A stretch of DNA of 64,000 bases, taken from contig NZ_CP049107.1 in the NCBI RefSeq assembly GCF_011044255.1, positions 2,567,501 to 2,631,500 on the forward strand, written 5' to 3'. Positions 17,602 through 27,524 of this stretch are shown here, piece after piece (the stretch's first letter is position 1; each line of letters starts with the position of its first letter). The notes under the pieces are model-generated. The model saw only the letters and a list, made by a program, of their open reading frames with translations, was not told the origin of the DNA and made no database searches. This DNA is from Rhizorhabdus phycosphaerae. Its GTDB lineage: Bacteria; Pseudomonadota; Alphaproteobacteria; Sphingomonadales; Sphingomonadaceae. A program made the position numbers and the translations under genes.

Positions 17602-18984
17602 TTGACCCACCGCTTCGACCCGACCAGCCTGCGCGAATATGATATTCGCGGGATCGTGGGTAAGACCCTGGGGCCAGCCGACGCCTATGCGATCGGCCGC
17701 GGCTTCGCGACGCATGTCCGGCGCGCCGGGGGGACCCGCGTGGCGGTGGGCTGGGACGGTCGCGTGTCCTCCGAGGCGCTCCGCGACGAACTGGTGCGCG
17801 GCCTGACCGAAAGCGGCGTCGACGTCGTCCGGACCGGCCTCGGGCCCACGCCGATGCTCTATTACGCCGAGGCGACGCTCGAAGTCGACGGCGGCGTCCA
17901 GATCACGGGCAGCCACAACCCCGCCGATTATAACGGCTTCAAGATGGTGCTCGCCCACAAGCCCTTCTTCGGCGAGGCGATCCAGTCGATCGGCCGCATG
18001 GCCGAGGAAGGCGACTGGGAGGAGGGCAGCGGCACCGTCGGCGATGCGGAGATCGAGGATCTCTATGTCGACCGCCTGGTCCAGGATTTCTCGGGTTCGG
18101 CCTTCCGGATCGGCTGGGACAACGGCAATGGCGCGGGCGGACGCATATTGGAGAAGCTGGTCAAGCGGCTGCCGGGCGAACATCATGTTCTCTATGCCGA
18201 GATCGACGGCCGCTTCCCGCACCATCACCCCGATCCGACCGAGGAGAAGAACCTCGCCGATCTGAAGGCGCTGGTGGCGGAAAAGAAGCTCGACTTCGGC
18301 ATCGCCTTCGATGGCGACGCCGATCGCATCGGCGCGATCGACGGCGAGGGCCGCGTCGTGTGGGGCGACCAGATCCTGTCGATCCTCGCCGAGCCGGTGC
18401 TGAAGGCCGTACCCGGCGGGACGATCATCGCCGACGTCAAGGCCAGCCAGGCGCTGTTCGATCGCGTTGCCGAACTGGGCGGCACGCCCTGCATGTGGAA
18501 GACCGGCCACAGCCTGATCAAGGTCAAGATGGCCGAGACCGACAGCCCGCTGGCCGGCGAGATGTCGGGGCATATCTTCTTCCGCCATCGCTGGTACGGC
18601 TTCGACGACGCGCTCTATTCCGCGGTGCGGCTGATCGAGGCGGTCAGCGAACTCGGAGGCTCGCTCACCGCGCTCAAGAGCCGCATGCCGACCCTCGTCA
18701 ACACGCCCGAGATGCGCTTCCAGGTCGACGAGAGCCGCAAATTCGCGGTGGTCGAGGAAGTGCTCGACCGTCTGGAGGCCGCCGGCGCCAACGTGAACCG
18801 TACCGATGGTGCGCGCGTAAATACGCCCGACGGCTGGTGGCTGCTGCGCGCGTCGAACACGCAGGACGTCCTCGTCGCCCGCGCCGAGGCGAAGGACCAG
18901 CCGGCGCTCGACCGCCTCCTCGCCGAGATCGATGCCCAGCTCGCCGCTTCCGGCCTGGAGCGCGGCCCGCAAGCGGAGCATTGA
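17602..18984 (+). CDS. Phosphomannomutase/phosphoglucomutase
   Basis: This 460-residue alpha-D-phosphohexomutase interconverts hexose 1- and 6-phosphates, feeding GDP-mannose or UDP-glucose and hence envelope polysaccharide. The phosphoserine loop is [11 protein letters not shown] near residue 108, the metal loop is [10 protein letters not shown] near 235, and the sugar-binding loop is GEMSGHIFF near 318. The C-terminal phosphate loop is in [15 protein letters not shown]. The start is TTG with GGAGG five bases upstream. Bifunctional PMM/PGM is the likeliest assignment. Confidence 0.92.
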   Translation: MTHRFDPTSLREYDIRGIVGKTLGPADAYAIGRGFATHVRRAGGTRVAVGWDGRVSSEALRDELVRGLTESGVDVVRTGLGPTPMLYYAEATLEVDGGVQITGSHNPADYNGFKMVLAHKPFFGEAIQSIGRMAEEGDWEEGSGTVGDAEIEDLYVDRLVQDFSGSAFRIGWDNGNGAGGRILEKLVKRLPGEHHVLYAEIDGRFPHHHPDPTEEKNLADLKALVAEKKLDFGIAFDGDADRIGAIDGEGRVVWGDQILSILAEPVLKAVPGGTIIADVKASQALFDRVAELGGTPCMWKTGHSLIKVKMAETDSPLAGEMSGHIFFRHRWYGFDDALYSAVRLIEAVSELGGSLTALKSRMPTLVNTPEMRFQVDESRKFAVVEEVLDRLEAAGANVNRTDGARVNTPDGWWLLRASNTQDVLVARAEAKDQPALDRLLAEIDAQLAASGLERGPQAEH

Positions 18985-19005
18985 GCGACGGCACCGCTAT
19001 GTCTT

Positions 19006-19100
19006 CCGTCATCCCCGCGAAGGCGGGGATCCATAGCCCCCGAACCGCAAGGGTCGCGCGCCTTGCAGAATATGGGTTCCCGCCTTCGCGGGAATGACGG
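19006..19100. repeat. Paired palindromic intergenic repeat (REP/BIME-like)
   Basis: Two 30-base arms (19006-19035 and 19071-19100) are inverted copies of each other differing at a few positions, and each arm is itself a hairpin (CCCCGCGAAGGCGGGG core). A 35-base spacer lies between them. This is the format of dispersed palindromic elements common in sphingomonad chromosomes. It separates the phosphohexomutase and helicase genes. Confidence 0.8.
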
Positions 19101-19114
19101 TCCGGGGTTACGCG

Positions 19115-21523
19115 GTGACTAACCTCCCCGCACCGCTCGCCGACTGGTTCGCCGCGAAAGGCTGGGCTCCGCGCCGGCACCAGCTCGAAATGCTGGCCGC
19201 CGCGCGGGCCGGGCGGAGCGCCCTGCTGGTTGCGCCGACCGGGTCGGGCAAGACGATGGCAGGCTTCCTGCCCTCACTCGTCGACCTCGTCGAACAGCCG
19301 CGCGAAGGGCTTCACACGCTGTACGTGTCGCCGCTCAAGGCGCTGGCGGTCGACGTCCGCCGCAACCTGCTGACCCCGATCGAGGAGATGGGGCTAGACA
19401 TCGCGGTCGAAACCCGGACCGGCGACACACCGTCCGATCGCAAGGCCCGGCAGCGTATCCGGCCGCCGCAGATCTTACTGACCACGCCCGAATCGCTGAG
19501 CCTGCTGCTGTCCTATCCCGACAGCGCCGCCCTGTTCCAAGGGCTGCGGACGATCATCATCGACGAGGTCCACGCCTTCGCCACCGGCAAGCGCGGCGAT
19601 CTGCTGGCGTTGTCGATGGCGCGGCTTGGGACGCTCGCCCCCGAACTGCGCCGCGTGGCCCTGTCCGCGACGGTCGCCGATCCCGATGCCTATCGCGGCT
19701 GGCTGTCGGGCGACGGCGATTATGAATCGGTCGAACTGGTCCATGGCGACAGCGGCGCCCCGCCCCGGATCGACATCGTCATCCCGCAGGGACGCATTCC
19801 CTGGGCCGGGCATTCGGGACGCTATGCCGCCGAGCAAGTGATGGCGGAGATCGAGACCCACCGCACCACCATCGTCTTCTGCAACACCCGCAGCCTCGCC
19901 GAGCTGATCTTCCAGGATCTGTGGAAGGTCAACGCGATGAGCCTGCCGATCGGCATCCACCACGGATCGCTGTCGAAGGAGGCACGCCGCAAGGTCGAGG
20001 AAGCGATGGCGTCCGGCCGGCTGCGCGCGCTCGTAGCGACCGCGAGCCTCGATCTCGGCGTGGACTGGGGCGATGTCGATCTGGTCATCCAGATGGGCGC
20101 GCCCAAGGGCGCCTCGCGCCTGCTCCAGCGGATCGGCCGCGCCAATCATCGGCTCGACGAGCCGAGCGAGGCGGTGCTCGTGCCCGGCAACCGCTTCGAA
20201 TATCTCGAGGGACGCGCCGCGCTCGACGCGATCAAGGCGGGCGAGCTCGACAATGAACCCTTCCGCCCCGGCAGCATCGACGTCCTCGCCCAGCATGTGA
20301 TGGCGATCGCCTGCGCCGGGCCCTTCTGCGCCGAGCAATTGCTGGCCGAGGTCAACCGCGCCGCCCCCTTTGCAACGCTCACCGCCGAGCAGTTCGACCG
20401 CGTCCTCAACTATATTGCCAATGGCGGCTATGCTCTGAAGGCCTATGAGAAATTCCGCCGGCTCACGCGGACGGCGGACGGGCAGTGGCGGCTGAGCCAT
20501 CCCAACTACGCCACCCAGCACAGGCTCAACGCAGGCATCATCGTCGAGGCGCCGATGCTCGACGTCCGCTTCAAGAACGGGCGCAGCCTCGGCAAGGTCG
20601 AGGAGGGTTTCGGGACCAGCCTGGCGCCCGGCGACTGCTTCTTCTTCATGGGCATGGCGCTCGAGGTGCTGAAGATCGACCTGACCGATCTCGTGGTGCG
20701 GGCGACCAGCCGGCCGGCGCGCATCCCCACCTATGGCGGCGCCCGGATGCCGATCTCGACGCATCTCGCGCAGCGCGTCCGGCACTTCCTCCACGAGCCG
20801 GCCGAATGGTCGCGCTTCCCCGACGATGTCCGCGAATGGCTGGAGATGCAGGCGCGCCGCTCGCGCCTGCCTGCCCCTGACGAACTGCTGGTCGAGACCT
20901 TCCCCCGCGAGAAGCGGCATTACATGGTGCTCTACAGCTTTGAAGGATGGAACGCGCACCAGTCGCTGGGCATGCTGCTGACCCGCCGGATGGAGAGCCA
21001 GGGGCTTGTCCCGATGGGCTTCGTCGCCAGCGACTATGCGCTCGCCTGCTGGTCGGTCGAGCCGGTGCGCGACCCGGCCAGCCTGTTCTCCGCCGAGATA
21101 TTGGAGGAGGAATTCGTCCAGTGGGTCGAAGGCTCGGCCCTCCTCAAGCGCGCCTTCCGCGAGGTGGCCGTGATCGGCGGGCTGGTCGAACGGCAGCATC
21201 CCGGCAAGAAGAAGTCCGGCCGCCAGGTGACCTTTTCGACCGACCTGATCTATGACGTGTTGCGGCGCTACGAGCCAGACCATCTCCTGCTCGACGCCGC
21301 CTGGGCCGATGCGCGGGCGAAGATGACCGATGTCGGCCGGCTCAGCGGACTTATCGAAAGAGCGGCCGAGCGGATCGTGCACGTGCCGCTCGAACGGGTG
21401 TCCCCCCTCGCCGTCCCCGTCCTGGTCCTGATCGGACGGGAGACGGTGGCGCAGGGCGTCGCCGACGACGTGCTGCTGATCGAAGCCGAGGCGCTGGCGG
21501 CCGAGGCGATGCGCGAAGGCTGA
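19115..21523 (+). CDS. Ligase-associated DNA damage response DEXH helicase (Lhr-like)
   Basis: This 802-residue superfamily 2 helicase has Walker A APTGSGKTMAGFLPS near residue 40, IIIDEVHAF (DEVH box), LSATVAD (motif III) and LLQRIGRANHR (motif VI). An Lhr-core C-terminal region follows. It matches the subfamily usually encoded beside an ATP-dependent ligase, an exonuclease and a metallophosphoesterase in a DNA-repair cluster; none of these is adjacent here. GTG at 19115 is chosen because an ATG at 19094 lies inside the palindromic repeat and adds unrelated residues. Confidence 0.9.
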   Translation: MTNLPAPLADWFAAKGWAPRRHQLEMLAAARAGRSALLVAPTGSGKTMAGFLPSLVDLVEQPREGLHTLYVSPLKALAVDVRRNLLTPIEEMGLDIAVETRTGDTPSDRKARQRIRPPQILLTTPESLSLLLSYPDSAALFQGLRTIIIDEVHAFATGKRGDLLALSMARLGTLAPELRRVALSATVADPDAYRGWLSGDGDYESVELVHGDSGAPPRIDIVIPQGRIPWAGHSGRYAAEQVMAEIETHRTTIVFCNTRSLAELIFQDLWKVNAMSLPIGIHHGSLSKEARRKVEEAMASGRLRALVATASLDLGVDWGDVDLVIQMGAPKGASRLLQRIGRANHRLDEPSEAVLVPGNRFEYLEGRAALDAIKAGELDNEPFRPGSIDVLAQHVMAIACAGPFCAEQLLAEVNRAAPFATLTAEQFDRVLNYIANGGYALKAYEKFRRLTRTADGQWRLSHPNYATQHRLNAGIIVEAPMLDVRFKNGRSLGKVEEGFGTSLAPGDCFFFMGMALEVLKIDLTDLVVRATSRPARIPTYGGARMPISTHLAQRVRHFLHEPAEWSRFPDDVREWLEMQARRSRLPAPDELLVETFPREKRHYMVLYSFEGWNAHQSLGMLLTRRMESQGLVPMGFVASDYALACWSVEPVRDPASLFSAEILEEEFVQWVEGSALLKRAFREVAVIGGLVERQHPGKKKSGRQVTFSTDLIYDVLRRYEPDHLLLDAAWADARAKMTDVGRLSGLIERAAERIVHVPLERVSPLAVPVLVLIGRETVAQGVADDVLLIEAEALAAEAMREG

Positions 21524-21538
21524 TCCCCGGTCGCGCGG

Positions 21539-22024
21539 TCAGCGCGCGCAGCCGACCGCCGCCGCGTCGATCGCGCTGGCGACGCCCTTCAGCAGATAGC
21601 CGTCTGAGCGGTCGCGTCCGTCTTTCGAGACCCAGGCAACACGCATCGAGGTGGCGCTGCGCATCGTGGCGATGATCGCGGCATCCGCGCGCGCGTCGGG
21701 CGCCCAGGCGTCGACCGAGGCCGCGACCAGCGGAAAATTTCTGTCGCCGAAGATCAGGCGAATGGGGCTGTTGGGGGCACGCGGCTCGCGCAGGCGGAAA
21801 TGAATCTGGCCGCTGATGCGCTGCTTCGGCCAGATGGCGACCGATGCAAAGCTCCGCCACTGGCCCGTTCCGCGCCGCTCGGGGGTGGCGATCGCGTAGC
21901 AGCGGGCGGGGTTCACATCCCGGAAAGCGCCCCAACCGCTGAAAATTCCCAGCGACGAACGCCCCGGCGGCGCGGCGGCAATCAGGGGTAGAATGATCAC
22001 AAGTGCACAAAAACGGGCCTTCAA
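21539..22024 (-). CDS. Exported invasion-associated locus B-like protein
   Basis: The product is 161 residues from a TTG start, with a Sec-type signal peptide (KAR followed by a hydrophobic run to about residue 18). The mature part has FSGWGAFRDVNPARCYAIA, a central basic segment, and DGYLLKGVASAIDAAAVGC. Together these resemble the IalB fold, with one cysteine near each end that could form a disulfide. It is probably periplasmic; the function is unknown. It is convergent with the helicase gene and divergent from the barrel gene. Confidence 0.7.
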   Translation of the reverse strand: MKARFCALVIILPLIAAAPPGRSSLGIFSGWGAFRDVNPARCYAIATPERRGTGQWRSFASVAIWPKQRISGQIHFRLREPRAPNSPIRLIFGDRNFPLVAASVDAWAPDARADAAIIATMRSATSMRVAWVSKDGRDRSDGYLLKGVASAIDAAAVGCAR

Positions 22025-22174
22025 CCTGTCAATCCCCAATCTTGTCCTAGTGGCAAAAATGCAACATTTTCCGCTGTTTATCTGGCGTTCATGCAACTCC
22101 TGCCGGCTTGGTGCACTAGGCATCTCACGTCGCCAGTACCCCTGAGGCGACGGGTTAAGATATGGAGTTATACT

Positions 22175-22744
22175 ATGCGTAGCATCGTTGTCGCCGCCCT
22201 CGTCGCGGCCAGCGCAGCAGCCCCCGCCCTCGCCCAGGATCGTGCGCCGTTCACCGGCCCGCGCGTCGAAGGTCTTGTCGGCTGGGACCGCGTCCAGAAC
22301 AACGGGCATGACGACGGCGTGGCCTATGGCCTCGGCGCCGGCTATGATTTCCAGACCGGAATGGGCCTGGTCGGCATCGAAGGCGAAGTCGCCGATTCGA
22401 GCGTGAAGCAGTGCGCCGGTGCGGCCACCGCCGCCGATCCGCGCCTCTGCGCCAAGGCCGGCCGTGACCTCTACATCGGCGGTCGCGTCGGCACCGTCGT
22501 CGGCGGCCGTACCCTGCTCTATGCGAAGGCCGGCTACACCAATACCCGTGCGAAGCTGACCGGCGACGACGGCACCGGTCAGGTGACCCTCGCCAAGCAG
22601 GACCTCGACGGCGTGCGCGTTGGCGCGGGCGTCGAATATGCGGTCGGCCCGAACAGCTTCGTCAAGACCGAGTATCGTTACTCGAACTATGAGCAGGGCT
22701 TCTCGCGTCATCAGGTGATGGGCGGCTTCGGTTTCCGCTTCTGA
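22175..22744 (+). CDS. Outer-membrane beta-barrel protein
   Basis: This 189-residue precursor has a clear signal peptide ending ALA-Q near residue 22. Alternating hydrophobic strands follow (VEGLVGWDRVQNN, LVGIEGEVADSS, LYAKAGYTNTRAKL, VKTEYRYSNYEQGF), ending in FGFRF with C-terminal phenylalanine, as BAM substrates do. It belongs to the small Opa/OmpA-like porin-like barrels. A paralogue sits at 39313-39882 with a near-identical EYRYSNYE.GFSRHQ segment. GGAG precedes the ATG, and a 7-bp hairpin (22128-22134/22146-22152) lies in the leader. Confidence 0.88.
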   Translation: MRSIVVAALVAASAAAPALAQDRAPFTGPRVEGLVGWDRVQNNGHDDGVAYGLGAGYDFQTGMGLVGIEGEVADSSVKQCAGAATAADPRLCAKAGRDLYIGGRVGTVVGGRTLLYAKAGYTNTRAKLTGDDGTGQVTLAKQDLDGVRVGAGVEYAVGPNSFVKTEYRYSNYEQGFSRHQVMGGFGFRF

Positions 22745-22809
22745 TCGCAGTGAAGATGAAGCGGTCGATCCGACGGCGTCGGGTCGACCGCTTCCGGTCC
22801 GAAAGGGGA

Positions 22810-22844
22810 GGGCTCGGCCGCGGGACGCCGGGCCCTTTTCTTTT
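22810..22844 (+). terminator. Intrinsic terminator of the barrel gene
   Basis: The 9-bp stem GGGCTCGGC/GCCGGGCCC (22810-22818/22827-22835, one G-U wobble) is followed by TTTTCTTTT. A longer 14-bp hairpin at 22758-22794 lies between it and the stop codon and may protect the mRNA 3' end. Confidence 0.85.
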
Positions 22845-22990
22845 GCGCCGCAACCACAGCCGTTCCGACCGGAACGGACGATGCCCAAAAAGCCGCTTTT
22901 GTCCCCAGCTTTCGACGCTTTGGGCTGGCGAGCGCGCAAAGCCACGCTATAACCGGCTTCCATTTAACATCGGGGATCCCGGGGCAGTCC

Positions 22991-24094
22991 ATGAAGGTAA
23001 CGATCGAACGCGCGACTCTTCTCAAAAGCCTGGGTCACGTCCAGTCGGTCGTCGAGCGCCGCAACACCATCCCGATCCTGTCGAACGTGCTGATCGAAGC
23101 CACCGCCGACGGCAAGCTCCGCCTGATGGCGACCGACCTCGACCTGCAGATCGTCGAAGTGGTCGATGCCGCCGTCGACCAGCCGGGAGCGACGACCGTG
23201 TCGGCGCACACGCTGTTCGACATCGCCCGCAAGCTGCCGGAAGGGTCGCAGGTCCAGCTGGCCGCCGCCGAGGGCAAGATGCAGGTCGTGGCCGGGCGCG
23301 CCCGCTTCAACCTGCAGACGCTGCCCAAGGACGACTTCCCGATGATCGCGGAAGGCGAGTTGCCGACGCGCTTCGAGCTGCCGGCGGAAACGCTCAAGCA
23401 GCTGATCGACAAGACGCGCTTCGCCATCTCGACCGAAGAGACGCGCTATTATCTGAACGGCATCTTCTTCCACGTGCAGGATGATGTGCTGAAGGCGGCG
23501 GCGACCGACGGCCACCGGCTGGCCCGCGTGACGATCGCACGCCCCGACGGCGCCGAGGGCATGCCCGACATCATCGTGCCCCGCAAATGCGTGGGCGAGC
23601 TGCGCAAGCTGCTCGATGAGGCCGAGGAGGCCGTCAGCATCTCGCTCTCGCCGACCAAGATCCGTTTCGGTCTCGGCAGCGCCATCCTGACGTCGAAGCT
23701 GATCGACGGCACCTTCCCCGACTATAACCGCGTCATCCCGACCGCGAACGACAAGCTGCTCAAGCTCGACCCGAAGAGCTTCATGCAGGGCGTCGACCGC
23801 GTCGCGACGATCGCCTCGGAAAAGACCCGCGCGGTCAAGATGGCGCTCGACCGCGACAAGGTGACCCTGTCGGTCACCAGCCCGGAAAACGGCACCGCCG
23901 CCGAGGACGTGCCCGGCGAATATACGTCGCCCGGCTTCGAGATCGGCTTCAATGCCCGCTATCTGATGGACATCCTGGGCCAGATCGACGGCGACATGGT
24001 CGAGGTCCATCTCGCCGACGCCTCCGCGCCGACGCTGATCCGTGAGAATGACAAGTCGCCGGCGCTCTATGTGCTGATGCCGATGCGGGTGTGA
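22991..24094 (+). CDS. dnaN: DNA polymerase III beta sliding clamp
   Basis: This 367-residue ring-forming clamp tethers Pol III to DNA. It begins MKVTIERATLLKSLGHVQSV and carries ATDLDLQIVE, AATDGHRLARV near residue 170 and the terminal ALYVLMPMRV, which forms part of the peptide-binding pocket. The three repeated domains fit the length. A TATAAC hexamer at 22948-22953 is a possible -10 element, but I see no convincing -35. Unlike the dnaA-dnaN-recF-gyrB order of many bacteria, recF and gyrB are 23 kb away. Confidence 0.97.
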   Translation: MKVTIERATLLKSLGHVQSVVERRNTIPILSNVLIEATADGKLRLMATDLDLQIVEVVDAAVDQPGATTVSAHTLFDIARKLPEGSQVQLAAAEGKMQVVAGRARFNLQTLPKDDFPMIAEGELPTRFELPAETLKQLIDKTRFAISTEETRYYLNGIFFHVQDDVLKAAATDGHRLARVTIARPDGAEGMPDIIVPRKCVGELRKLLDEAEEAVSISLSPTKIRFGLGSAILTSKLIDGTFPDYNRVIPTANDKLLKLDPKSFMQGVDRVATIASEKTRAVKMALDRDKVTLSVTSPENGTAAEDVPGEYTSPGFEIGFNARYLMDILGQIDGDMVEVHLADASAPTLIRENDKSPALYVLMPMRV

Positions 24095-24132
24095 TCGCAC
24101 CCGCCGAGGGCTGAGGGGGAGGACGCGACGCG

Positions 24133-25089
24133 ATGCCGGTCACGGCCAACCCCGATCTCCAGGCGATCATCGATCGCATCACTGCCGACATGGAAGGCCG
24201 CGAGGATCGCGGCAAGGTGGCGGACTATATCCCCGGGCTCGCGCGCATCGATCCGCGGCATTTCGGCATCGCCATCGCCACCCATGACGGGCGGATCATC
24301 TCGGCCGGCGACGCGGCCCAGCCCTTTTCGATCCAGTCGGTGTCGAAAGTCTTCGCGCTGACAATCGCGCTGGGGAAGGTCGGGGATGCGCTGTGGAAGC
24401 GGGTCGGCCGCGAGCCTTCCGGCAATGCGTTCAACTCGATCGTCCAGCTCGAGGCCGAACATGGCATTCCGCGCAATCCCTTCATCAATGCGGGCGCTAT
24501 CGTCGTCTCCGACGTGATCCTGTCGGGCCATCGTCCGCGCGAGGCGATCGGCGAGATTTTGCGTTTCGTCCGCGATCTGGCGGGGGACGACGATATCGCG
24601 ATCGACGAGGATGTGGCGCGCGGCGAGGCGGAAACCGGTTTCCGCAATGCCGCCCTCGCCCATTATATGCGCAGCTTCGGCAATATCCGCCATCCGGTCG
24701 AACAGGTGCTGGGCGTCTATTTCCACCAGTGCGCGCTGACGATGAGCTGCGTCCAGCTGGCGCGGGCGGGCCGCTTCCTGATGCTGGAGGGTCAGCACCC
24801 CGAAACCGGCTTCAACGTCGTCTCGCCGACGCGTGCGCGGCGGATCAATGCCCTGATGATGATGTGCGGCCATTATGACGGGTCGGGCGAGTTCGCCTTT
24901 CGCGTCGGCATTCCGGGCAAGTCGGGCGTCGGCGGCGGAATATTGTGCGTCGTACCCGGCATCGCCTCGATCGCCGTCTGGTCGCCGGGCCTGAACGAAC
25001 GCGGCAATTCGACGCTCGGATCGCTGGCCCTCGAAAAGCTGGCGGCGGCGACCGGCTGGTCGATCTTCAACGAGCGCGATCCCGGCTGA
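24133..25089 (+). CDS. glsA: Glutaminase
   Basis: The product deaminates glutamine to glutamate and ammonia. It is 318 residues, of the serine-dependent beta-lactamase-like glutaminase family. The nucleophile motif is QSVSKVFAL (S-x-x-K) near residue 65. [11 protein letters not shown] and [14 protein letters not shown] are family blocks, and [16 protein letters not shown] lies near the C-terminus. It follows dnaN by 38 bases on the same strand, but the genes are functionally unrelated. Confidence 0.95.
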   Translation: MPVTANPDLQAIIDRITADMEGREDRGKVADYIPGLARIDPRHFGIAIATHDGRIISAGDAAQPFSIQSVSKVFALTIALGKVGDALWKRVGREPSGNAFNSIVQLEAEHGIPRNPFINAGAIVVSDVILSGHRPREAIGEILRFVRDLAGDDDIAIDEDVARGEAETGFRNAALAHYMRSFGNIRHPVEQVLGVYFHQCALTMSCVQLARAGRFLMLEGQHPETGFNVVSPTRARRINALMMMCGHYDGSGEFAFRVGIPGKSGVGGGILCVVPGIASIAVWSPGLNERGNSTLGSLALEKLAAATGWSIFNERDPG

Positions 25090-25109
25090 TCGCGGGCCGG
25101 ACCCTAGGT

Positions 25110-25499
25110 TCAGCGCGTATAGGGTATGAAGCTGCCGAGACCGCAGGCGCCATAGGTCACCGGCGCATTCTGCTCGGCGATCATCACCAGATCATTGGTG
25201 CAGAGCTGGCTGCTCTGTGTGCGCGTCACGATCACCCGGTTGGGCCGGAGCAGCGCGCAATGCCCCCGGTCGGGCTGGTTGACGTACCAGAGCCGGCTCG
25301 ACACCTTGTAGATGATCGCGCTTTCATCGACGATCCGGGTCGAACGGAGATTGCGGATCGGCACGCAGCTCAGCGGCTCGCCTGCCGTGCGGCCGGCAAG
25401 TTCGCCTTTCGCCTTGTCGGACAATGGAGCGGGTGCGTCCTGGGCAGCCAGCAGGGCCGGGAGCGCAAGCAGCAACAGCATCGTCCTCGCCCGGCCCAT
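25110..25499 (-). CDS. Exported DUF6491-like protein
   Basis: The product is 129 residues with a signal peptide (MGRARTMLLLLALPALLAAQ). The mature part has CVPIRNLRSTRIVDESAIIY, YVNQPDRGHCALLRPNRV and QLCTND, a cysteine pattern I associate with DUF6491 of sphingomonads and xanthomonads. The function is unknown. GGAGAG precedes the ATG at 25499. The reading frame extends further upstream, but that part overlaps gloB and lacks a signal peptide. Confidence 0.7.
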   Translation of the reverse strand: MGRARTMLLLLALPALLAAQDAPAPLSDKAKGELAGRTAGEPLSCVPIRNLRSTRIVDESAIIYKVSSRLWYVNQPDRGHCALLRPNRVIVTRTQSSQLCTNDLVMIAEQNAPVTYGACGLGSFIPYTR

Positions 25500-25530
25500 C
25501 GCGACTCTCCTCGTCTCTCCTATAGCGGCT

Positions 25531-26262
25531 TCAGCCCCGGAAGACATCCTTGGCCGCGCGCCGCGCCGCCAGCTCGGCGACATCGGCCGCGCGCATGAAG
25601 GGATTGGTCGCCTGCTCCAGCTCTATGGTCGTCGGGATCGTGGCTTCGCCCGCCGCGCGAAGCCGCTCGACCTCCGCCATGCGCTCGCGGATCGCGCCAT
25701 TGTCCGGTTCCGCCACCAGCGCATAGCGGCCGTTCGAGGCGGTATATTCATGCGCGCAATAGACGCGCGTGTCGCCGGGCAAGGCGGCCAGCCGGCGCAT
25801 ATTGCCGAACATCTGCTCGGCCGTGCCTTCGAACAGGCGGCCGCAGCCCATGGCGAACAGCGTGTCGCCGACGAACACCGCGCCGGCCTCGGGCAGATGG
25901 AAGGCGATGTGCCCCGCCGTATGCGCCGGCACTTCAAGAACGTCCGCCCCGAGCGCTCCGATCGTCACCCGGTCGCCCTCGACCAGCGGCACGTCGAGCC
26001 CGGGGATATTGTCCGCCTCGGCCGCCGGGCCGCTGATGCGAGCGCCGGTAGCGGCCTTGATCGCCGCATTGCCACCGACATGGTCGCCATGCCAGTGGGT
26101 GTTCCAGATCTGGCCGATCGTCCAGCCCCGTGCGGCGGCCTCCTCCAGCACGGGCTCGGCCAGCGACGGATCGACCACGACCGTCTCGCCGCTGGCGTCG
26201 TCGTGCAGCAGCCAGACATAATTGTCGTCGAGCACGGCGATGCGGACGATCTCCAGCGCCAT
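25531..26262 (-). CDS. gloB: Hydroxyacylglutathione hydrolase (glyoxalase II)
   Basis: This metallo-beta-lactamase-fold enzyme hydrolyses S-lactoylglutathione to lactate and glutathione, finishing methylglyoxal detoxification. It is 243 residues, with NTHWHGDHVGG (dinuclear metal site) near residue 55, PAHTAGHIAFHLP, FVGDTLFAMGCGRLFEG and VYCAHEYTASNGRY. The ATG overlaps the stop of the adjacent glyoxalase-I-like gene (TGATG). The two glyoxalase steps are thus co-translated. Confidence 0.95.
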   Translation of the reverse strand: MALEIVRIAVLDDNYVWLLHDDASGETVVVDPSLAEPVLEEAAARGWTIGQIWNTHWHGDHVGGNAAIKAATGARISGPAAEADNIPGLDVPLVEGDRVTIGALGADVLEVPAHTAGHIAFHLPEAGAVFVGDTLFAMGCGRLFEGTAEQMFGNMRRLAALPGDTRVYCAHEYTASNGRYALVAEPDNGAIRERMAEVERLRAAGEATIPTTIELEQATNPFMRAADVAELAARRAAKDVFRG

Positions 26263-26675
26263 CACCAGCTGCCGGTGTTCGGCATCGACGCCCAGGGTTC
26301 TGCCGGTTCGAGGCGACCATCCTGCAGCAGCTCGATCGAGATGCCGTCGGGGGTGCGAACGAACGCCATGTGGCCGTCGCGCGGGGGGCGGTTGATCATG
26401 TAGCCCGCGTCCATGATGCGCTGGCAGGTCTCGTAGATATTGTCGACGCGATAGGCGAGATGGCCGAAATTGCGGCCGCCCTCATAGCCTGTCTCGCCCC
26501 AATTATGGGTGAGCTCGACCTGCGCATCCTCGTCGCCCGGAGCGGCGAGGAAGATCAGCGTATAGCGCCCGGCTTCGTTGTCGAAGCGCTTGATCTCGCG
26601 CAGGCCGACCAATTCGAGAAAGCGGATCGTCTCCTCCGGATCGGAGACTCGGATCATGGTGTGGAGATATTTCAT
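26262..26675 (-). CDS. Lactoylglutathione lyase-like VOC protein (glyoxalase I)
   Basis: This 137-residue vicinal-oxygen-chelate protein begins [20 protein letters not shown] and has [20 protein letters not shown], as in glyoxalase I. Metal ligands are expected at His6, Glu54 (QVELTH), His72 and the late Glu in SIELLQ. It is directly coupled to gloB, which supports glyoxalase I (methylglyoxal to lactoylglutathione) over other VOC enzymes. Confidence 0.88.
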   Translation of the reverse strand: MKYLHTMIRVSDPEETIRFLELVGLREIKRFDNEAGRYTLIFLAAPGDEDAQVELTHNWGETGYEGGRNFGHLAYRVDNIYETCQRIMDAGYMINRPPRDGHMAFVRTPDGISIELLQDGRLEPAEPWASMPNTGSW

Positions 26676-26732
26676 CGCGCCAATGTAGGGCGCCGGTCGC
26701 CCGGTGCAACTGCAGGCGGGCGCTACCGCCGG

Positions 26733-27524
26733 TCAGGGCTGCGGTTCGGAGTCCTCGCCGCGCAACGCCAGCGCCGCCGCCTTGCCTGCATTGCTTTCGG
26801 GCGCGGCCGTGGCAGCGCGGGTCCACGCTGCACGCGCATCGTCCATATTGCCCGCGGCGGCGGCGATGTTGCCGGCCTCATAGGCTACAGAAGGGTCGTT
26901 TGGCGCCAGCTTGGTCGCCTCGCGGATCGCGCTGAAGGCGAGCGGCATGTCCTTCGCCTTGCGCGCGAGATTGGCGCGGAGCAGCCAGCCGAGCGGATCG
27001 CGCGGGACCAGCTTCGTCGCCTGTTCGAGGTCGACCCGCGCTCCCGCGATGTCGTTGGCGGCGACATTGGCGCGGGCGCGGTCGAGGTGGACCTCGCCCT
27101 TCATCTCGTCGGACAGGCCGGGGATCAGCAGGGCGCGGTCGAACGAGCCTTTCGCGCGCACCGGCTCGTCGGCGGCAAGCGCGGCATTGCCCGCCTGCAT
27201 CCACAGCACGACGGTCATCTGGTTGTCGTCGAGCAGCGCGTCCTTGGCGGCGGCTTCGAAACTGTCGGTGGCCTCGCGCCACTGGCCGAGATTGCTCTGC
27301 GCGATGCCCAGGCACTGCCGCGCGGCCATGCCACCGCCCGCTGCCTGCCAGGCCCTGGCTTCGTCGATCGCCTTTTCGGGCGCAGTCCCTGCCAGCGCGC
27401 CGCATTTTGCGCCGCGGGCCTTGTGATCCTCCTGCGATATGGTCGGCCGGGGTGGCACCGCCTGCTTCGGCGGGACAGGCGACGGCGCAGCAGCGGCGGC
27501 GAGAGCAACGAACAGAGGGACCAT
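26733..27524 (-). CDS. Exported TPR-repeat protein
   Basis: This 263-residue protein has a short signal sequence (MVPLFVALAAAAAPSP) and about four tetratricopeptide units, for example CLGIAQSNLGQWREATDSF, AGNAALAADEPVRAKGSFDR and RANLARKAKDMPLAFSAI. It is probably a periplasmic protein-interaction scaffold; the partner is unknown. The start overlaps the stop of the hydrolase gene (TGATG), implying coupled translation. Confidence 0.8.
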   Translation of the reverse strand: MVPLFVALAAAAAPSPVPPKQAVPPRPTISQEDHKARGAKCGALAGTAPEKAIDEARAWQAAGGGMAARQCLGIAQSNLGQWREATDSFEAAAKDALLDDNQMTVVLWMQAGNAALAADEPVRAKGSFDRALLIPGLSDEMKGEVHLDRARANVAANDIAGARVDLEQATKLVPRDPLGWLLRANLARKAKDMPLAFSAIREATKLAPNDPSVAYEAGNIAAAAGNMDDARAAWTRAATAAPESNAGKAAALALRGEDSEPQP

